Of a DNA stretch of 64,000 nt, positions 1-9,209 are shown piece by piece. The notes under the pieces were generated by a model. The model did not search any database. It saw only the letters and a program-made list of their open reading frames with translations, and was not told the DNA's origin. This DNA comes from Bauldia sp. Its GTDB lineage: Bacteria > Pseudomonadota > Alphaproteobacteria > Rhizobiales > Kaistiaceae. The translations under genes and the position numbers were made by a program. Numbering within the stretch: the first letter of the stretch is position 1; every line of letters begins with the position of its first letter. The stretch spans positions 1 through 64,000 of the forward strand of contig JANQRX010000005.1 of assembly GCA_028284325.1 (NCBI GenBank), in the 5' to 3' direction.

Positions 1-1
1 T

Positions 2-91
<90 letters not shown>

Positions 92-115
92 CCCTGGAAA
101 GGCGCGGACGCCGTC

Positions 116-640
116 ATGTCGGACCTGCTGCGGGCGCTGCGCGCCTTTGACGGAAAGGCGGTCTCGACCCTGTCCGAAGCCCGCAAGTGCTTCGGCGGGC
201 GCGCGGACTTCCTGGGCGAGCTTGCCGCGCTGGTCGGGTCGCCGGAGGGTTCCGTTTCGGACGGCGCGACCTGGCTGATCAAGGACTGCGCGGAAAGCGG
301 CGTCGTTCCGGGGCCGCCGGAGGTCGCTGCCATCGTTGCGCGGCTTGATGCGGTGTCGACCTGGCCGGCGGCGCTTCATCTGTGTCAGACGGCGGAGTTC
401 CTCGCGTTCACGCCCGATCAGGCGCGACGGTTTGCCGAATGGGCGACCCCTTATCGCGACCATGACCGCCCCTTCCTGCGCGCCTGGTCGATGAATGCGC
501 TCCAGCACGCTGCACGGATTGCGCCCGACCTCGCTTCGGTTGCCGAGGCCACTCTCGTTCAGGCGGAAAAGGACAGTTCAGCGTCAGTGCGCGCCCGCGC
601 CCGGAAGGTCCGGGCGGCGTCGCCGGGTGGAGGCGCGTAA
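116..640 (+). CDS. Hypothetical HEAT-repeat-like protein
   Basis: A 174-residue soluble protein of unknown function. The open frame extends back through the tRNA, so the ATG at 116, 25 bases after the tRNA, is the first sensible start. No signal peptide or membrane segment is visible. The protein is rich in short amphipathic helices and ends in a pattern ([18 protein letters not shown]) resembling a HEAT-repeat helix pair, where a conserved Asp-Val-Arg helps stack repeats. Such proteins are usually scaffolds. It stands alone between the tRNA and a divergent-type regulatory region. The HEAT assignment is an inference from pattern only. Confidence 0.6.
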   Translation: MSDLLRALRAFDGKAVSTLSEARKCFGGRADFLGELAALVGSPEGSVSDGATWLIKDCAESGVVPGPPEVAAIVARLDAVSTWPAALHLCQTAEFLAFTPDQARRFAEWATPYRDHDRPFLRAWSMNALQHAARIAPDLASVAEATLVQAEKDSSASVRARARKVRAASPGGGA

Positions 641-672
641 CCGGGCCCCGCCCTCGCCCTTGCCCCTTTTTC

Positions 673-727
673 TTGACCGCCGCTCCGATGCACCTTTACT
701 GTAAAGGTCAAATCTTTACGCGCGTAA
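673..727 (+). promoter_or_regulatory. lacI-type regulator promoter region with two palindromes
   Basis: A possible -35 element TTGACC at 673-678 is followed at about 16-17 bases by a weak -10 (TTTACT, 695-700). Two inverted repeats follow: CCTTTACTGTAAAGG (693-707, seven-base arms, one central base) and the perfect 12-base palindrome TTACGCGCGTAA (716-727). The second nearly recurs before the polyol operon (1867-1878). LacI-family repressors bind such palindromes with a central CpG, so autoregulation by the gene at 810 is likely. Confidence 0.6.
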
Positions 728-809
728 TGAGTTCAGGGCGGGCGAACACCGCGTGAGTCCTCGCTTCGGGGCCTCGTTGCAAGGGTAGGAAGCCCTGAAA
801 AAGGCCAGT

Positions 810-1841
810 ATGGACCAACGCAAGATCAGGAACATGGAAGAGTTCGCGGCGGTCAGCGGGATTTCCCGCCCGACGGTCTCGAAGTACTTCAACGATCCGG
901 ACAGCGTCCGCCAATCGACGCGCGACCGGATCGAGGCCGCGCTGGAGGCCTACGACTACCGTCCCAACATCTTCGCGGTGAACCAGAACCGCCGGCTGAC
1001 CAAGAACATCGGGATCGTCGTGCCGTACCTGGCCGATCCGTTCTTCGCCGAGATCGGCCGCACGATCGAACGTCGCTGCATCGATGCCGGCTTCTCGCCG
1101 ATTCTCTTCAGCTCGCACGGGGTGACGGCTTACGAAATCGACATACTGGAAAGTCTGCGCTCCCTCAAACCGGCCGGTGTCCTGCTGGCGCCGCTTGGGC
1201 GAACTTCCGACCGCGCCGCCCTGGAGAAGTTCTGTGCCGACGTTCCCACGGTCCTGTTCGACAGCTTCGTCGAAGGAATCGGCAGGGCGTTCGTAGGATC
1301 CAACAACCAGCAATTCGTTGAACTCAGTGTGGAATACCTCTGCCGCACCGGCGAACCTCCCTGCTTCTTCGAGATGGAGACGCCGGTCAACCCGAACGCG
1401 CGACGTCGTCGCGCCGCCTATCTGAGTACGATGGAGCGGCTCGGCCACTCGCCACAGATCGTTCAGGCGAAGGGCAAGAACTGGGATTTTGAGAAGATCG
1501 GCTATGCCGAGGGCGGGCGCGCCTTCGCCGAGCGGGCGTTCCCGACCAACACAATCCTGTGCAGCAACGACCGCCTCGCCATCGGCGTGCTCGCCGCAGC
1601 CTACAAGAACGGGCTGCGGGTGGGGCGTGGCCATGGGCATGCGGTACGGATCGCCGGACATGACGACCATCCCTTCTCCCGCTTCACCAGTCCGCCGCTG
1701 ACGACGGTGTCGCAGGACTACGCCGCCATCGCCGACCGGAGCTTCGAGACCCTGCTTCACCTGCTCGATGCCGGCGACGGCGTCGGCGATCACGACGCGA
1801 CGTTCTTTGACGGCCAACTGGTCATGCGCGACTCGGCCTGA
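810..1841 (+). CDS. LacI-family transcriptional regulator (polyol operon)
   Basis: A 343-residue repressor. The N-terminal LacI helix-turn-helix covers about residues 8-55 (FAAVSGISRPTVSKYFNDP, then the hinge-helix region ending YDYRPN). A periplasmic-binding-protein-like effector domain follows (GIVVPYLADPFFAEIGRTIE onward). Its position directly before a sorbitol/mannitol operon, with near-identical palindromes before both, suggests it represses its own gene and the operon and is released by a polyol or derivative. The ligand cannot be read from the sequence. An internal ATG at 834 is an alternative start but would trim the protein close to the DNA-binding domain. Confidence 0.88.
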   Translation: MDQRKIRNMEEFAAVSGISRPTVSKYFNDPDSVRQSTRDRIEAALEAYDYRPNIFAVNQNRRLTKNIGIVVPYLADPFFAEIGRTIERRCIDAGFSPILFSSHGVTAYEIDILESLRSLKPAGVLLAPLGRTSDRAALEKFCADVPTVLFDSFVEGIGRAFVGSNNQQFVELSVEYLCRTGEPPCFFEMETPVNPNARRRRAAYLSTMERLGHSPQIVQAKGKNWDFEKIGYAEGGRAFAERAFPTNTILCSNDRLAIGVLAAAYKNGLRVGRGHGHAVRIAGHDDHPFSRFTSPPLTTVSQDYAAIADRSFETLLHLLDAGDGVGDHDATFFDGQLVMRDSA

Positions 1842-1866
1842 CGGTTCCGCGCGCTGCCTCATTAAT

Positions 1867-1917
1867 TTACGCGCGTTAAGTTTTTCATTGACTCGGGACT
1901 AGCGCTGCGCCTAGGGT
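1867..1917 (+). promoter_or_regulatory. Polyol operon operator and promoter
   Basis: The sequence TTACGCGCGTTA (1867-1878, perfect ACGCGCGT core) matches the palindrome before lacI at 716-727 in 11 of 12 positions. It lies just upstream of a -35-like TTGACT (1888-1893); a weak -10 (CTAGGG/TAGGGT) follows 17-18 bases later. A Shine-Dalgarno AGGGAGGAG precedes the ATG at 1948. Probable LacI-controlled promoter; the -10 is the least certain part. Confidence 0.6.
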
Positions 1918-1947
1918 CTCGCTCACCCAATCAAAGGGAGGAGTGGG

Positions 1948-3252
1948 ATGAACCTGAAGACATCATTCGGAATGGCCACAGCCCTGGCGCTTATCATGGC
2001 TGGTGGGGCCACCGCCGAGACCATCACGATCGCCACCGTGAACAACGGTGACATGATCCGTATGCAGGGCCTGACCGACGATTTCACGGCCAAGACCGGC
2101 CATGAGGTCGAGTGGGTCACGCTGGAGGAGAACGTGCTCCGCCAGCGCGTCACCCAGGACATCGCGACCAGGGGCGGCCAGTTCGACATCATGACCATCG
2201 GCATGTACGAAACGCCGATCTGGGGCCGTCAGGACTGGCTCGTCTCGCTCGACGACCTTCCGGCCGACTACGACATCGACGACATCCTGCCGGCCATGCG
2301 CGGCGGCCTGTCCGTCGACGGCACGCTCTACGCCGCCCCGTTCTACGGCGAGAGCTCGATGATCATGTATCGCACCGATCTCATGGAAGCGGCCGGGCTG
2401 GAGATGCCCAGGGCGCCGACATGGGACTTCGTTGCCGACGCCGCCCGCAAGATGACGGACCGCGACAACGAAATCTTCGGCATCTGCCTGCGCGGCAAGG
2501 CCGGCTGGGGCGAGAACATGGCGTTCCTGACCGCCACGTCCAACGCCTTCGGCGCGCGCTGGTTCGACGAGAACTGGAACCCGCAGTTCGACAGCCCGCA
2601 GTGGAAGGAAACCCTCACCTTCTACCTCGACCTCATGAACGACGCGGGCCCGCCCGGCGCCTCGACGAACGGCTTCAACGAGAACCTGTCGCTGTTCCAG
2701 CAGGGCCGGTGCGGCATGTGGATCGACGCCACTGTTGCGGCATCGTTCGTGACGAACCCCAACGATTCGACCGTCGCCGACAAGGTCGGTTTCGCGCTCG
2801 CGCCGGACACCGGCCTCGGCAAGCGCGGCAACTGGCTGTGGGCCTGGGCGCTGGCGATCCCCGCCGGCACGCAGAAGGTCGACGCGGCCAAGGAGTTCAT
2901 CCAGTGGGCAACCTCGAAGGAGTATCTCGAGCTCGTCGCCGCGAACGAAGGATGGGCCAACGTGCCGCCCGGCAGCCGGACCTCGCTCTACGAGAATCCG
3001 GAGTACCAGAAGGTGCCGTTTGCCCAGATAACGCTGGACAGCATCAACTCGGCCGACCCGACGAACCCGACGGTCGATCCGGTGCCGTATGTCGGCGTCC
3101 AGTTCGCCGCGATCCCCGAGTTCGCGGGTATCGCCACCCTGGTCGGCCAGGAGTTCGCCGCGGCTCTGGCCGGGCAGCAGACCGTCGAGGAAGCGCTGGA
3201 GAAAGCCCAGGCGCTGACACGGGATGAGATGGAAGCCGCAGGCTACCTGTAA
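1948..3252 (+). CDS. smoE: Sorbitol/mannitol ABC transporter substrate-binding protein
   Basis: A 434-residue periplasmic binding protein of the extracellular solute-binding family 1. It has a Sec signal peptide (residues 1-23, cleavage after GGATA) and then the typical TITIATVNNGDM start of the mature domain. The motif FDIMTIGMYETPIWG and a tryptophan-rich pocket region (WLWAWALAIPAG) resemble SmoE/MtlE polyol-binding proteins of Rhodobacter and rhizobia. The complete set of permeases, ATPase and polyol dehydrogenases downstream strongly supports polyol uptake. It is separated from the first permease gene by a strong hairpin, which would favour excess binding protein over membrane components. 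Confidence 0.92.
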   Translation: MNLKTSFGMATALALIMAGGATAETITIATVNNGDMIRMQGLTDDFTAKTGHEVEWVTLEENVLRQRVTQDIATRGGQFDIMTIGMYETPIWGRQDWLVSLDDLPADYDIDDILPAMRGGLSVDGTLYAAPFYGESSMIMYRTDLMEAAGLEMPRAPTWDFVADAARKMTDRDNEIFGICLRGKAGWGENMAFLTATSNAFGARWFDENWNPQFDSPQWKETLTFYLDLMNDAGPPGASTNGFNENLSLFQQGRCGMWIDATVAASFVTNPNDSTVADKVGFALAPDTGLGKRGNWLWAWALAIPAGTQKVDAAKEFIQWATSKEYLELVAANEGWANVPPGSRTSLYENPEYQKVPFAQITLDSINSADPTNPTVDPVPYVGVQFAAIPEFAGIATLVGQEFAAALAGQQTVEEALEKAQALTRDEMEAAGYL

Positions 3253-3267
3253 GCTATCCTCCTGACT

Positions 3268-3303
3268 GGGAGGGCGGTCTCTAGCGCCGCCCTCCCGTTT
3301 TTT
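3268..3303 (+). terminator. Intra-operon intrinsic terminator/attenuating hairpin
   Basis: GGGAGGGCGG (3268-3277) pairs perfectly with CCGCCCTCCC (3287-3296) across a nine-base loop and is followed by G and six T residues (3298-3303). This has the form of a Rho-independent terminator placed 15 bases after the smoE stop but inside the operon. It most likely causes partial termination or stabilises the smoE 3' end. Confidence 0.85.
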
Positions 3304-3364
3304 CGCGAACCGGCGTTACTATCGAGGCGCACTGCTGAAGTCCGCCAACCGGGGAGGTGTACTC

Positions 3365-4231
3365 ATGGCAACGCAACATTCCCGCTCGGCCGCCCGGGTG
3401 ATGATGGCGCCTGCGGTAATCCTGCTCCTGGGATGGATGCTCATCCCGCTGACGATGACGCTGTGGTTCTCCTTCCGCAGGTTCCTGCCGCTCCGTGGCG
3501 GCGACCTCGGCTGGATCGGCCTCGAGAACTACGTCCGGTTCGTCACCTCCAGTTCCTTCTGGCCGGCCGTGCAGACCACGCTCGTTCTCGTCGGCGGGGT
3601 GCTCCTGATCACCGTGGTTCTCGGCGTGCTGCTCGCCATGCTGCTCGACCAGCCGATGTGGGGACAGGGCGTCGTCCGCATCCTCATCATCGCCCCGTTC
3701 TTCGTCATGCCGACGGTCTCGGCGCTGGTGTGGAAGAACATGTTCATGGACCCGGTGAACGGGTTGTTCGCCCACCTCTGGCAGGCCTTCGGCGCCGAAC
3801 CGATCGTGTGGCTCAGCGATGCGTCGCTTTTCTCGATCGTCCTGATCGTTTCGTGGCAGTGGCTGCCGTTCGCGACGCTGATCCTCCTGACCGCCATCCA
3901 GTCGCTGGACAGCGAACAGCTCGAAGCGGCGGAGATGGACGGCGCGCCGCCGCTGTCGCGGTTCGGCTTCATCATCCTGCCGCACCTCAGCCGCGCGATC
4001 ACGATCGTGATCCTCATCCAGACCATCTTCCTTCTGTCGATCTTCGCCGAAATCTTCGTGACGACGGGCGGCGCCTTCGGAACGCGGACGCTCACCTACA
4101 TGATCTTCCAGCGGGTGCTGGAGAGCCAGAACGTCGGCCTCGGCTCCGCGGGCGGCGTCTACGCGATCATCCTGGCGAACATCGTCGCGATCTTCCTGAT
4201 GCGCATCGTCGGCCGAAACCTGGACGCGTGA
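3365..4231 (+). CDS. smoF: Polyol ABC transporter permease
   Basis: A 288-residue MalF-type inner-membrane permease with about six hydrophobic helices. The cytoplasmic EAA loop is visible as EAAEMDGAPPLSRFGFIILP (about residues 190-209), the contact site for the ATPase. It lies second in the operon behind the hairpin, with GGGGAGG before the ATG. Together with the next gene it would form the transmembrane channel for sorbitol/mannitol. The polyol assignment rests on gene context and on resemblance to SmoF. Confidence 0.9.
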   Translation: MATQHSRSAARVMMAPAVILLLGWMLIPLTMTLWFSFRRFLPLRGGDLGWIGLENYVRFVTSSSFWPAVQTTLVLVGGVLLITVVLGVLLAMLLDQPMWGQGVVRILIIAPFFVMPTVSALVWKNMFMDPVNGLFAHLWQAFGAEPIVWLSDASLFSIVLIVSWQWLPFATLILLTAIQSLDSEQLEAAEMDGAPPLSRFGFIILPHLSRAITIVILIQTIFLLSIFAEIFVTTGGAFGTRTLTYMIFQRVLESQNVGLGSAGGVYAIILANIVAIFLMRIVGRNLDA

Positions 4232-4247
4232 GGAGGAGATAGCTGCC

Positions 4248-5078
4248 ATGGCCCGCGCCGTCTCAACGCAACAGAAGACGATCAACACCGTCCTCGCCTG
4301 GGCGATCGGCCTGCTGATCTTCTTCCCGATCCTGTGGACGATCCTGACCAGCTTCAAGACCGAAGCGCAGGCGATCAACGATCCGCCGCTGTTCCTGTTC
4401 TTCGACTGGACGCTCGAAAACTACGCCATCGTCCAGGAGCGCTCCGACTACATGCGCTTCCTGTGGAACTCGGTGATCATCGCCGGCGGCTCGACCATCG
4501 TCGGCATCATCATCGCCGTGCCGGCCGCCTGGTCGATGGCGTTCGTGCCCTCGAAGCGCACCAAGGACATCCTGTTGTGGATGCTGTCGACCAAGATGTT
4601 ACCGGCGGTCGGCGTCCTCTATCCGATCAACCTGATCTTCATCCAGCTCGGGCTGCTCGACACCCGCACCGGTCTGGTGATCATCATGATGCTGATCAAC
4701 CTGCCGATCATCGTGTGGATGCTCTACACCTACTTCCGCGAGATCCCCGGCGAGATCCTCGAGGCCGCCCGTATGGACGGCGCCGGGCTGCGCGATGAGA
4801 TCCTCTATGTGCTGACGCCGATGGCGATCCCGGGCATCGCCTCGACAATCCTGTTGAACTTCATCCTGGCCTGGAACGAGGCGTTCTGGACGCTCAACCT
4901 GACGGCGGCGAAGGCAGGACCGCTCACGGCCTTCATCGCCAGCTATTCCAGCCCGGAAGGCCTCTTTTTCGCAAAACTCAGCGCGGCCTCGACCATGGCC
5001 ATCGCGCCCATCCTCATCCTGGGATGGTTCAGCCAGAAGCAACTCGTCCGCGGCCTGACGTTCGGCGCCGTGAAGTGA
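4248..5078 (+). CDS. smoG: Polyol ABC transporter permease
   Basis: A 276-residue MalG-type permease, 16 bases after smoF, with GAGGAG upstream of the ATG. Hydrophobic segments span the length, and the EAA motif EAARMDGAGLRDEILYVLTP (about residues 170-189) marks the ATPase-docking loop. The C terminus QLVRGLTFGAVK is the usual end of this family. It pairs with smoF as the heterodimeric pore. Confidence 0.92.
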   Translation: MARAVSTQQKTINTVLAWAIGLLIFFPILWTILTSFKTEAQAINDPPLFLFFDWTLENYAIVQERSDYMRFLWNSVIIAGGSTIVGIIIAVPAAWSMAFVPSKRTKDILLWMLSTKMLPAVGVLYPINLIFIQLGLLDTRTGLVIIMMLINLPIIVWMLYTYFREIPGEILEAARMDGAGLRDEILYVLTPMAIPGIASTILLNFILAWNEAFWTLNLTAAKAGPLTAFIASYSSPEGLFFAKLSAASTMAIAPILILGWFSQKQLVRGLTFGAVK

Positions 5079-5087
5079 GGTGAAGAC

Positions 5088-6092
5088 ATGGGACGCATCG
5101 TACTCGACCGCGTGAAGAAGAACTTCGAGCAGGTCACCGTCATTCCGCCGCTGGACCTGGAGATCAACGATGGCGAGTTCGTCGTCTTCGTCGGCCCGTC
5201 GGGGTGCGGCAAGTCGACCCTGCTGCGGCTGATCGCCGGACTGGAGGACGTCACCCAGGGCACCATCAGCATTGACGGGAACGACGCGACCGACGTGCCG
5301 CCCGCCAAGCGCGGCCTGGCGATGGTGTTCCAGTCCTACGCGCTCTATCCCCATATGAGCGTGCGGAAGAACATCGCCTTTCCGCTGCGCATGGCCAAGC
5401 TCGACAAGGCCGAGCAGGACAAGCGCGTCGAGCAGGCGGCCGACGTGCTCAACCTCACCGACTATCTCGACCGGCGGCCGGGACAGCTCTCCGGCGGTCA
5501 GCGCCAGCGCGTCGCCATCGGCCGGGCGATCGTCCGCGAGCCGGCCGCGTTCCTGTTCGACGAACCGTTGTCGAATCTCGACGCGGCGCTGCGCGTCGGC
5601 ATGCGCCTCGAAATCTCGGAGCTGCACAAGCGGCTCGAGACGACGATGATCTACGTGACCCACGATCAGGTGGAGGCGATGACGATGGCCGACAAGATCG
5701 TCGTCCTGCACGCCGGCGTCATCGAACAGGTGGGATCGCCGCTCGAGCTTTATCGGTCGCCGCGCAACAAGTTCGTGGCCGGCTTCATCGGGTCGCCGAA
5801 GATGAACTTCCTGGCCGGCGAGGAAGCCGGCAAGCTCAACGCCGATACCGTCGGCATCCGGCCGGAGCATATCCGTGCCTCGGCCAGCGAGGGCGACTGG
5901 GTGGGCCGGGTCGGCGTTTCGGAGCACCTGGGATCGGACACGTTCTTCCACGTCCACGTGGAAGACTGGCCGCAGCCGGTAACCGTGCGCGCCGGCGGCG
6001 AGGTGGAGATGTATCACGGCGACACGATCTACCTGACGCCCGACCCGGAGCGCATCCATCGCTTCGACGCCCAGGGGCTCAGGCTTGGATGA
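5088..6092 (+). CDS. smoK: Polyol ABC transporter ATP-binding protein
   Basis: A 334-residue MalK/UgpC-type ATPase. Walker [10 protein letters not shown] is at residues 36-44, the signature LSGGQRQR near 135, Walker [13 protein letters not shown] near 155-166 and the switch histidine in YVTHDQ. The C-terminal part (from about residue 235, motif VGIRPEHI) is the regulatory TOBE domain. It is about 30 residues shorter than E. coli MalK, as usual for SmoK. Its stop overlaps the next start in an ATGA junction, so translation is coupled to the sorbitol dehydrogenase. Confidence 0.93.
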   Translation: MGRIVLDRVKKNFEQVTVIPPLDLEINDGEFVVFVGPSGCGKSTLLRLIAGLEDVTQGTISIDGNDATDVPPAKRGLAMVFQSYALYPHMSVRKNIAFPLRMAKLDKAEQDKRVEQAADVLNLTDYLDRRPGQLSGGQRQRVAIGRAIVREPAAFLFDEPLSNLDAALRVGMRLEISELHKRLETTMIYVTHDQVEAMTMADKIVVLHAGVIEQVGSPLELYRSPRNKFVAGFIGSPKMNFLAGEEAGKLNADTVGIRPEHIRASASEGDWVGRVGVSEHLGSDTFFHVHVEDWPQPVTVRAGGEVEMYHGDTIYLTPDPERIHRFDAQGLRLG

Positions 6093-6862
6093 CGCGCCTA
6101 GCCGGCAAGAGCGCCCTGATCACGGGGGCGGCGCGCGGTATCGGCCGCGCCTTCGCGGAAGCCTACATCCGGGAGGGCGCCAGCGTGGCGCTCGCCGATA
6201 TCGACATCGCGCGTGCCCGACGCTCGGCCGAGGACCTGGGCGAACACGCGCTCGCCGTGGACATGGACGTCACCGATCAGGAGAGCATCGATCGGGCCGT
6301 GGCCGAGGTGATCGACGCCTTCGGCCAGATCGACATCCTGATCAATAACGCCGCCATCTTCAGCGCCGCTCCCATCGTCGAGATCGAGCGTCGCAACTAC
6401 CAGCGGGTCTTCGACATCAACGTCGCGGGCACGCTGTTCACCATGCAGGCCGTCGCCCGCCACATGATCGAGCGCGGCGGCGGCGGGAAGATCATCAACA
6501 TGGCCAGCCAGGCCGGCCGGCGCGGTGAGCCGCTGGTCGCGGTCTATTGCGCCACCAAGGCCGCCATCATCAGCCTGACCCAATCGGCAGGACTCGACCT
6601 GATCCGCCACGGCATCAACGTGAACGCCATCGCCCCCGGCGTCGTCGACGGGGAACACTGGGACGGCGTGGACGCGCTCTTCGCCAAGTACGAGGGCAAG
6701 GCGCCGGGCCAGAAGAAGAAGGAAGTCGGCGAAGCGGTGCCCTATGGCCGCATGGGACGGGCGGACGACCTCACCGGCATGGCCGTCTTCCTCGCCACCG
6801 ACGAGGCCGACTACATCGTTGCCCAATGCTACAACGTCGACGGCGGCCAATGGATGAGCTGA
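6089..6862 (+). CDS. smoS: Sorbitol (L-iditol/galactitol) 2-dehydrogenase, SDR family
   Basis: A 257-residue short-chain dehydrogenase. The Rossmann motif TGAARGIGR is at about residues 12-20, the NNAA motif near 88, and the catalytic Tyr153-xxx-Lys157 in YCATK, with a serine in the preceding strand (NMASQAG). Asp near the end of the second beta strand (ALADIDIA) indicates NAD preference. Position between smoK and mannitol dehydrogenase matches SmoS, which oxidises sorbitol to fructose. The start overlaps smoK by four bases and the end overlaps the next gene by 13 bases. Confidence 0.9.
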   Translation: MTRLAGKSALITGAARGIGRAFAEAYIREGASVALADIDIARARRSAEDLGEHALAVDMDVTDQESIDRAVAEVIDAFGQIDILINNAAIFSAAPIVEIERRNYQRVFDINVAGTLFTMQAVARHMIERGGGGKIINMASQAGRRGEPLVAVYCATKAAIISLTQSAGLDLIRHGINVNAIAPGVVDGEHWDGVDALFAKYEGKAPGQKKKEVGEAVPYGRMGRADDLTGMAVFLATDEADYIVAQCYNVDGGQWMS

Positions 6863-8337
6863 CACGGCTGTCGAGTGCCGCCCTTGGAGACCTGCCGGAG
6901 GGCGTCGAGGGACCGCGCTACGATCGCCGCGCGCTGTCGCCCGGCATCGTCCATATCGGTCTCGGCAATTTCCACCGCGCCCATCAGGCCTGGTACCTCC
7001 ACCGCCTCATGCAGCTCGGCGAGGCCCACGACTGGGCCATCATCGGCGCCGGCGTCCGCGCCTACGACGCCGCAATGCGCGAGAAGCTGTTGGCGCAGGA
7101 TTGCCTGACGACGCTGATCGAGCTCGATCCCTCGGGCACTTCCGCCGAAGTGATCGGGTCGATGATCGACTACGTGCCGATCGACGACGACAACGCGTCG
7201 CTCATCCGCGCGATGTCGGATTCGGCCATCCGCATCGTCTCGATGACCGTGACCGAGGGCGGCTACTACGTCGATCCCGTCACCGGCGGATTCGACGCCG
7301 ACCATCCCGACGTCCGCCACGATGCCGCCAACCCGGCCCGTCCGCGCACGATCTTCGGCGCCATCGCCGAAGCGTTGAGGCGCAGGCGCGACGCAGCGGT
7401 TGCACCCTTCACGCTGCTGAGTTGCGACAACCTGTCGGGGAACGGTCGAATCCTGCGGCAGGCCGTGGTGTCGCTGGCGCGATTGTCGGATCCGGACCTG
7501 GCCGACTGGATCGACGCGCGGTGCGCCTTTCCGAACTCGATGGTCGATTGCATCGTGCCGGCCACCGGCCCGCAGGAGATCGCGCTCGCCGAGAGCTTCG
7601 GCCTGGCGGACGCGGCACCGGTCACCCATGAGCGCTACCGCCAGTGGGTGATCGAAGACGATTTCTGCGCCGGCCGCCCGGATTGGGACCGTGTCGGCGC
7701 GATCATCAGCGACGACGTGCACGCCTACGAGGCGATGAAGATCCGCATCCTCAACGCCGGGCATCAGGTGATCGCCAATGCCGGCGAGATCCTCGGCATA
7801 CCGACGATCGCCGAGTGCATGGCCAATCCCCTGATCTCCGCCTTCTTCCGCAAGGTTCAGAGCGAGGAGATCGCGCCCCATGTCGCGCCGGCGCCGGAGA
7901 TCGCGCCGCAGGCCTATATCGATCTCATCGACCGGCGCTTCGCCAATCCGGCGATCGTCGACACCACCCGCCGGGTCGCCTTCGACGGATCGTCGCGCCA
8001 CACCGGCTTCGTCCTGCCGATTCTCAGGGACGGTATCGCGTCGGGGGCACCGATCGAGGGTCTCGCTCTGGTCGAGGCGCTGTGGGCGCGCATGTGCGAA
8101 GGCTCACGCGAGGACGGCACCACGCTCGATCCCAACGATCCGTTCTGGGACGGGCTGGTCAAGGCCGCCAGCGCGGCCAGGGACCGCCCGCGCGCCTGGC
8201 TGGAGCAGGCTCAGTACTACGGCGACCTGATCGACCAACCGCGTTTCGCCGACGCGTTCGAGCGCTGGCTCGCCACCATCTGGTCGCACGGATGCCGCGC
8301 CGCGCTCCGACAATACGTCGACGCGGCGCCGGCCTGA
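6850..8337 (+). CDS. mtlK: Mannitol 2-dehydrogenase
   Basis: A 495-residue member of the long-chain polyol dehydrogenase family. The N-terminal NAD-binding motif is IVHIGLGNFHRAHQ (about residues 31-44). The C-terminal catalytic domain carries the family lysine-centred helix (YEAMKIRILNAGHQ). It would oxidise D-mannitol to D-fructose in the cytoplasm and completes the polyol operon. The ATG at 6850 is chosen because it gives the usual N terminus; it lies inside the end of smoS. The upstream extension of this frame is a shadow of smoS. The stop is directly adjacent to the stop of the convergent gene at 8338. Confidence 0.93.
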   Translation: MDELTRLSSAALGDLPEGVEGPRYDRRALSPGIVHIGLGNFHRAHQAWYLHRLMQLGEAHDWAIIGAGVRAYDAAMREKLLAQDCLTTLIELDPSGTSAEVIGSMIDYVPIDDDNASLIRAMSDSAIRIVSMTVTEGGYYVDPVTGGFDADHPDVRHDAANPARPRTIFGAIAEALRRRRDAAVAPFTLLSCDNLSGNGRILRQAVVSLARLSDPDLADWIDARCAFPNSMVDCIVPATGPQEIALAESFGLADAAPVTHERYRQWVIEDDFCAGRPDWDRVGAIISDDVHAYEAMKIRILNAGHQVIANAGEILGIPTIAECMANPLISAFFRKVQSEEIAPHVAPAPEIAPQAYIDLIDRRFANPAIVDTTRRVAFDGSSRHTGFVLPILRDGIASGAPIEGLALVEALWARMCEGSREDGTTLDPNDPFWDGLVKAASAARDRPRAWLEQAQYYGDLIDQPRFADAFERWLATIWSHGCRAALRQYVDAAPA

Positions 8338-9189
8338 TCAGCCGGGCAGGCGGTAGATACGGCGCGCGTTGGCGCTGAACAGCTTGGCCTGATTGGCCTC
8401 GTCCTCGCCGGCCACGATGCGCCGGGTGATCGCCGCCCATCCCGGAAGGTCGAGGCCGAGATTGACCACCGGCCAGTCGCTGCCCCAGACCACGCGATCC
8501 CAGCCGAAGGCCTCGATCACGTGCTCCACATAAGGCCGCACGGTGGTTTCCGCGTCCTGGTCGGGACCGACATAGGCGACGACGCCCGACACCTTGCAGT
8601 TGACGTGCGGCAGGCCGGCGATGCGGTCGATCCCGGCGCGCCAACCATCGAAGTCGCCGCCGGCGATATCGGGCACGCCGCAATGATCGAGGATCAGCGT
8701 GGTGTTGTCGCAGGCGGCGGCGAGATCGTAGGCGATGCCAAGCTGGCGCTGCAGAACGCAGACGTCGAACGCCTTGCCGGCGGCGCCGATCTTGCGCACG
8801 TTGGCGCGGAAGGTGTCGGTCTGCGAGACGCCGTCGTCGACCACATGGAGAATCCGGCGGTAGCTGACATAGGCCGGGTCGGCCGTTGCCTCGAGATAGG
8901 CGACGAAGCCCTCGTCGCGCTCCGGGTAACAGCCGGCGATGACCGCGCGGGTGAGATTGTCGTCGTCGCCGGCAAGACCATGAACGAAGCGGGCCTCGTC
9001 CAGCTCCTGCGGTTCGTCGACGGCGGCCTCCATGAAGATGGCGTCGGCGATTCCCGCCTCGGCGGCGAGCTTGCTGTAATCCGCCTCCGTGTAGCTGCCC
9101 TCGGCGAGGGCCGGAACACCGTCGGCCCAGGCGTAGCTGAAGCGGTCGCGGTAGATGAGATGCTGGTGGGTGTCGAGCAGCGGTAGCAC
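8338..9189 (-). CDS. Amidohydrolase, sugar lactonase-like (COG3618)
   Basis: A 283-residue TIM-barrel metal-dependent hydrolase of the 2-pyrone-4,6-dicarboxylate lactonase/L-fuconolactonase group. Visible motifs are DTHQHL at the first strand (residues 6-11), LDHCGVPD, and WGSDWPV near the C terminus with the catalytic aspartate. The start is GTG at 9189 with AGGAGG ten bases upstream. It is the last gene of the long leftward operon that encodes a mutarotase and sugar-acid dehydratases, so opening of an aldonolactone to the aldonate is the likely reaction. The exact sugar is not determined. Confidence 0.82.
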   Translation of the reverse strand: MLPLLDTHQHLIYRDRFSYAWADGVPALAEGSYTEADYSKLAAEAGIADAIFMEAAVDEPQELDEARFVHGLAGDDDNLTRAVIAGCYPERDEGFVAYLEATADPAYVSYRRILHVVDDGVSQTDTFRANVRKIGAAGKAFDVCVLQRQLGIAYDLAAACDNTTLILDHCGVPDIAGGDFDGWRAGIDRIAGLPHVNCKVSGVVAYVGPDQDAETTVRPYVEHVIEAFGWDRVVWGSDWPVVNLGLDLPGWAAITRRIVAGEDEANQAKLFSANARRIYRLPG

Positions 9190-9209
9190 GCGAAGTTTCC
9201 TCCTCAGGG

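Noticed and set aside
708-1862. Long antisense open frame opposite the LacI-type regulator
   Set aside because: It is Arg/Val/Gly-rich with no domain pattern and is explained by GC-rich third codon positions of the real gene. The same holds for the other long antisense frames, such as 4599-6059, 17109-18341, 22514-24103, 49843-52023 and 58240-60732.
6547-6849. Upstream part of the mannitol dehydrogenase frame
   Set aside because: It is Arg/His-rich shadow sequence of smoS; the family N terminus begins at the ATG at 6850.
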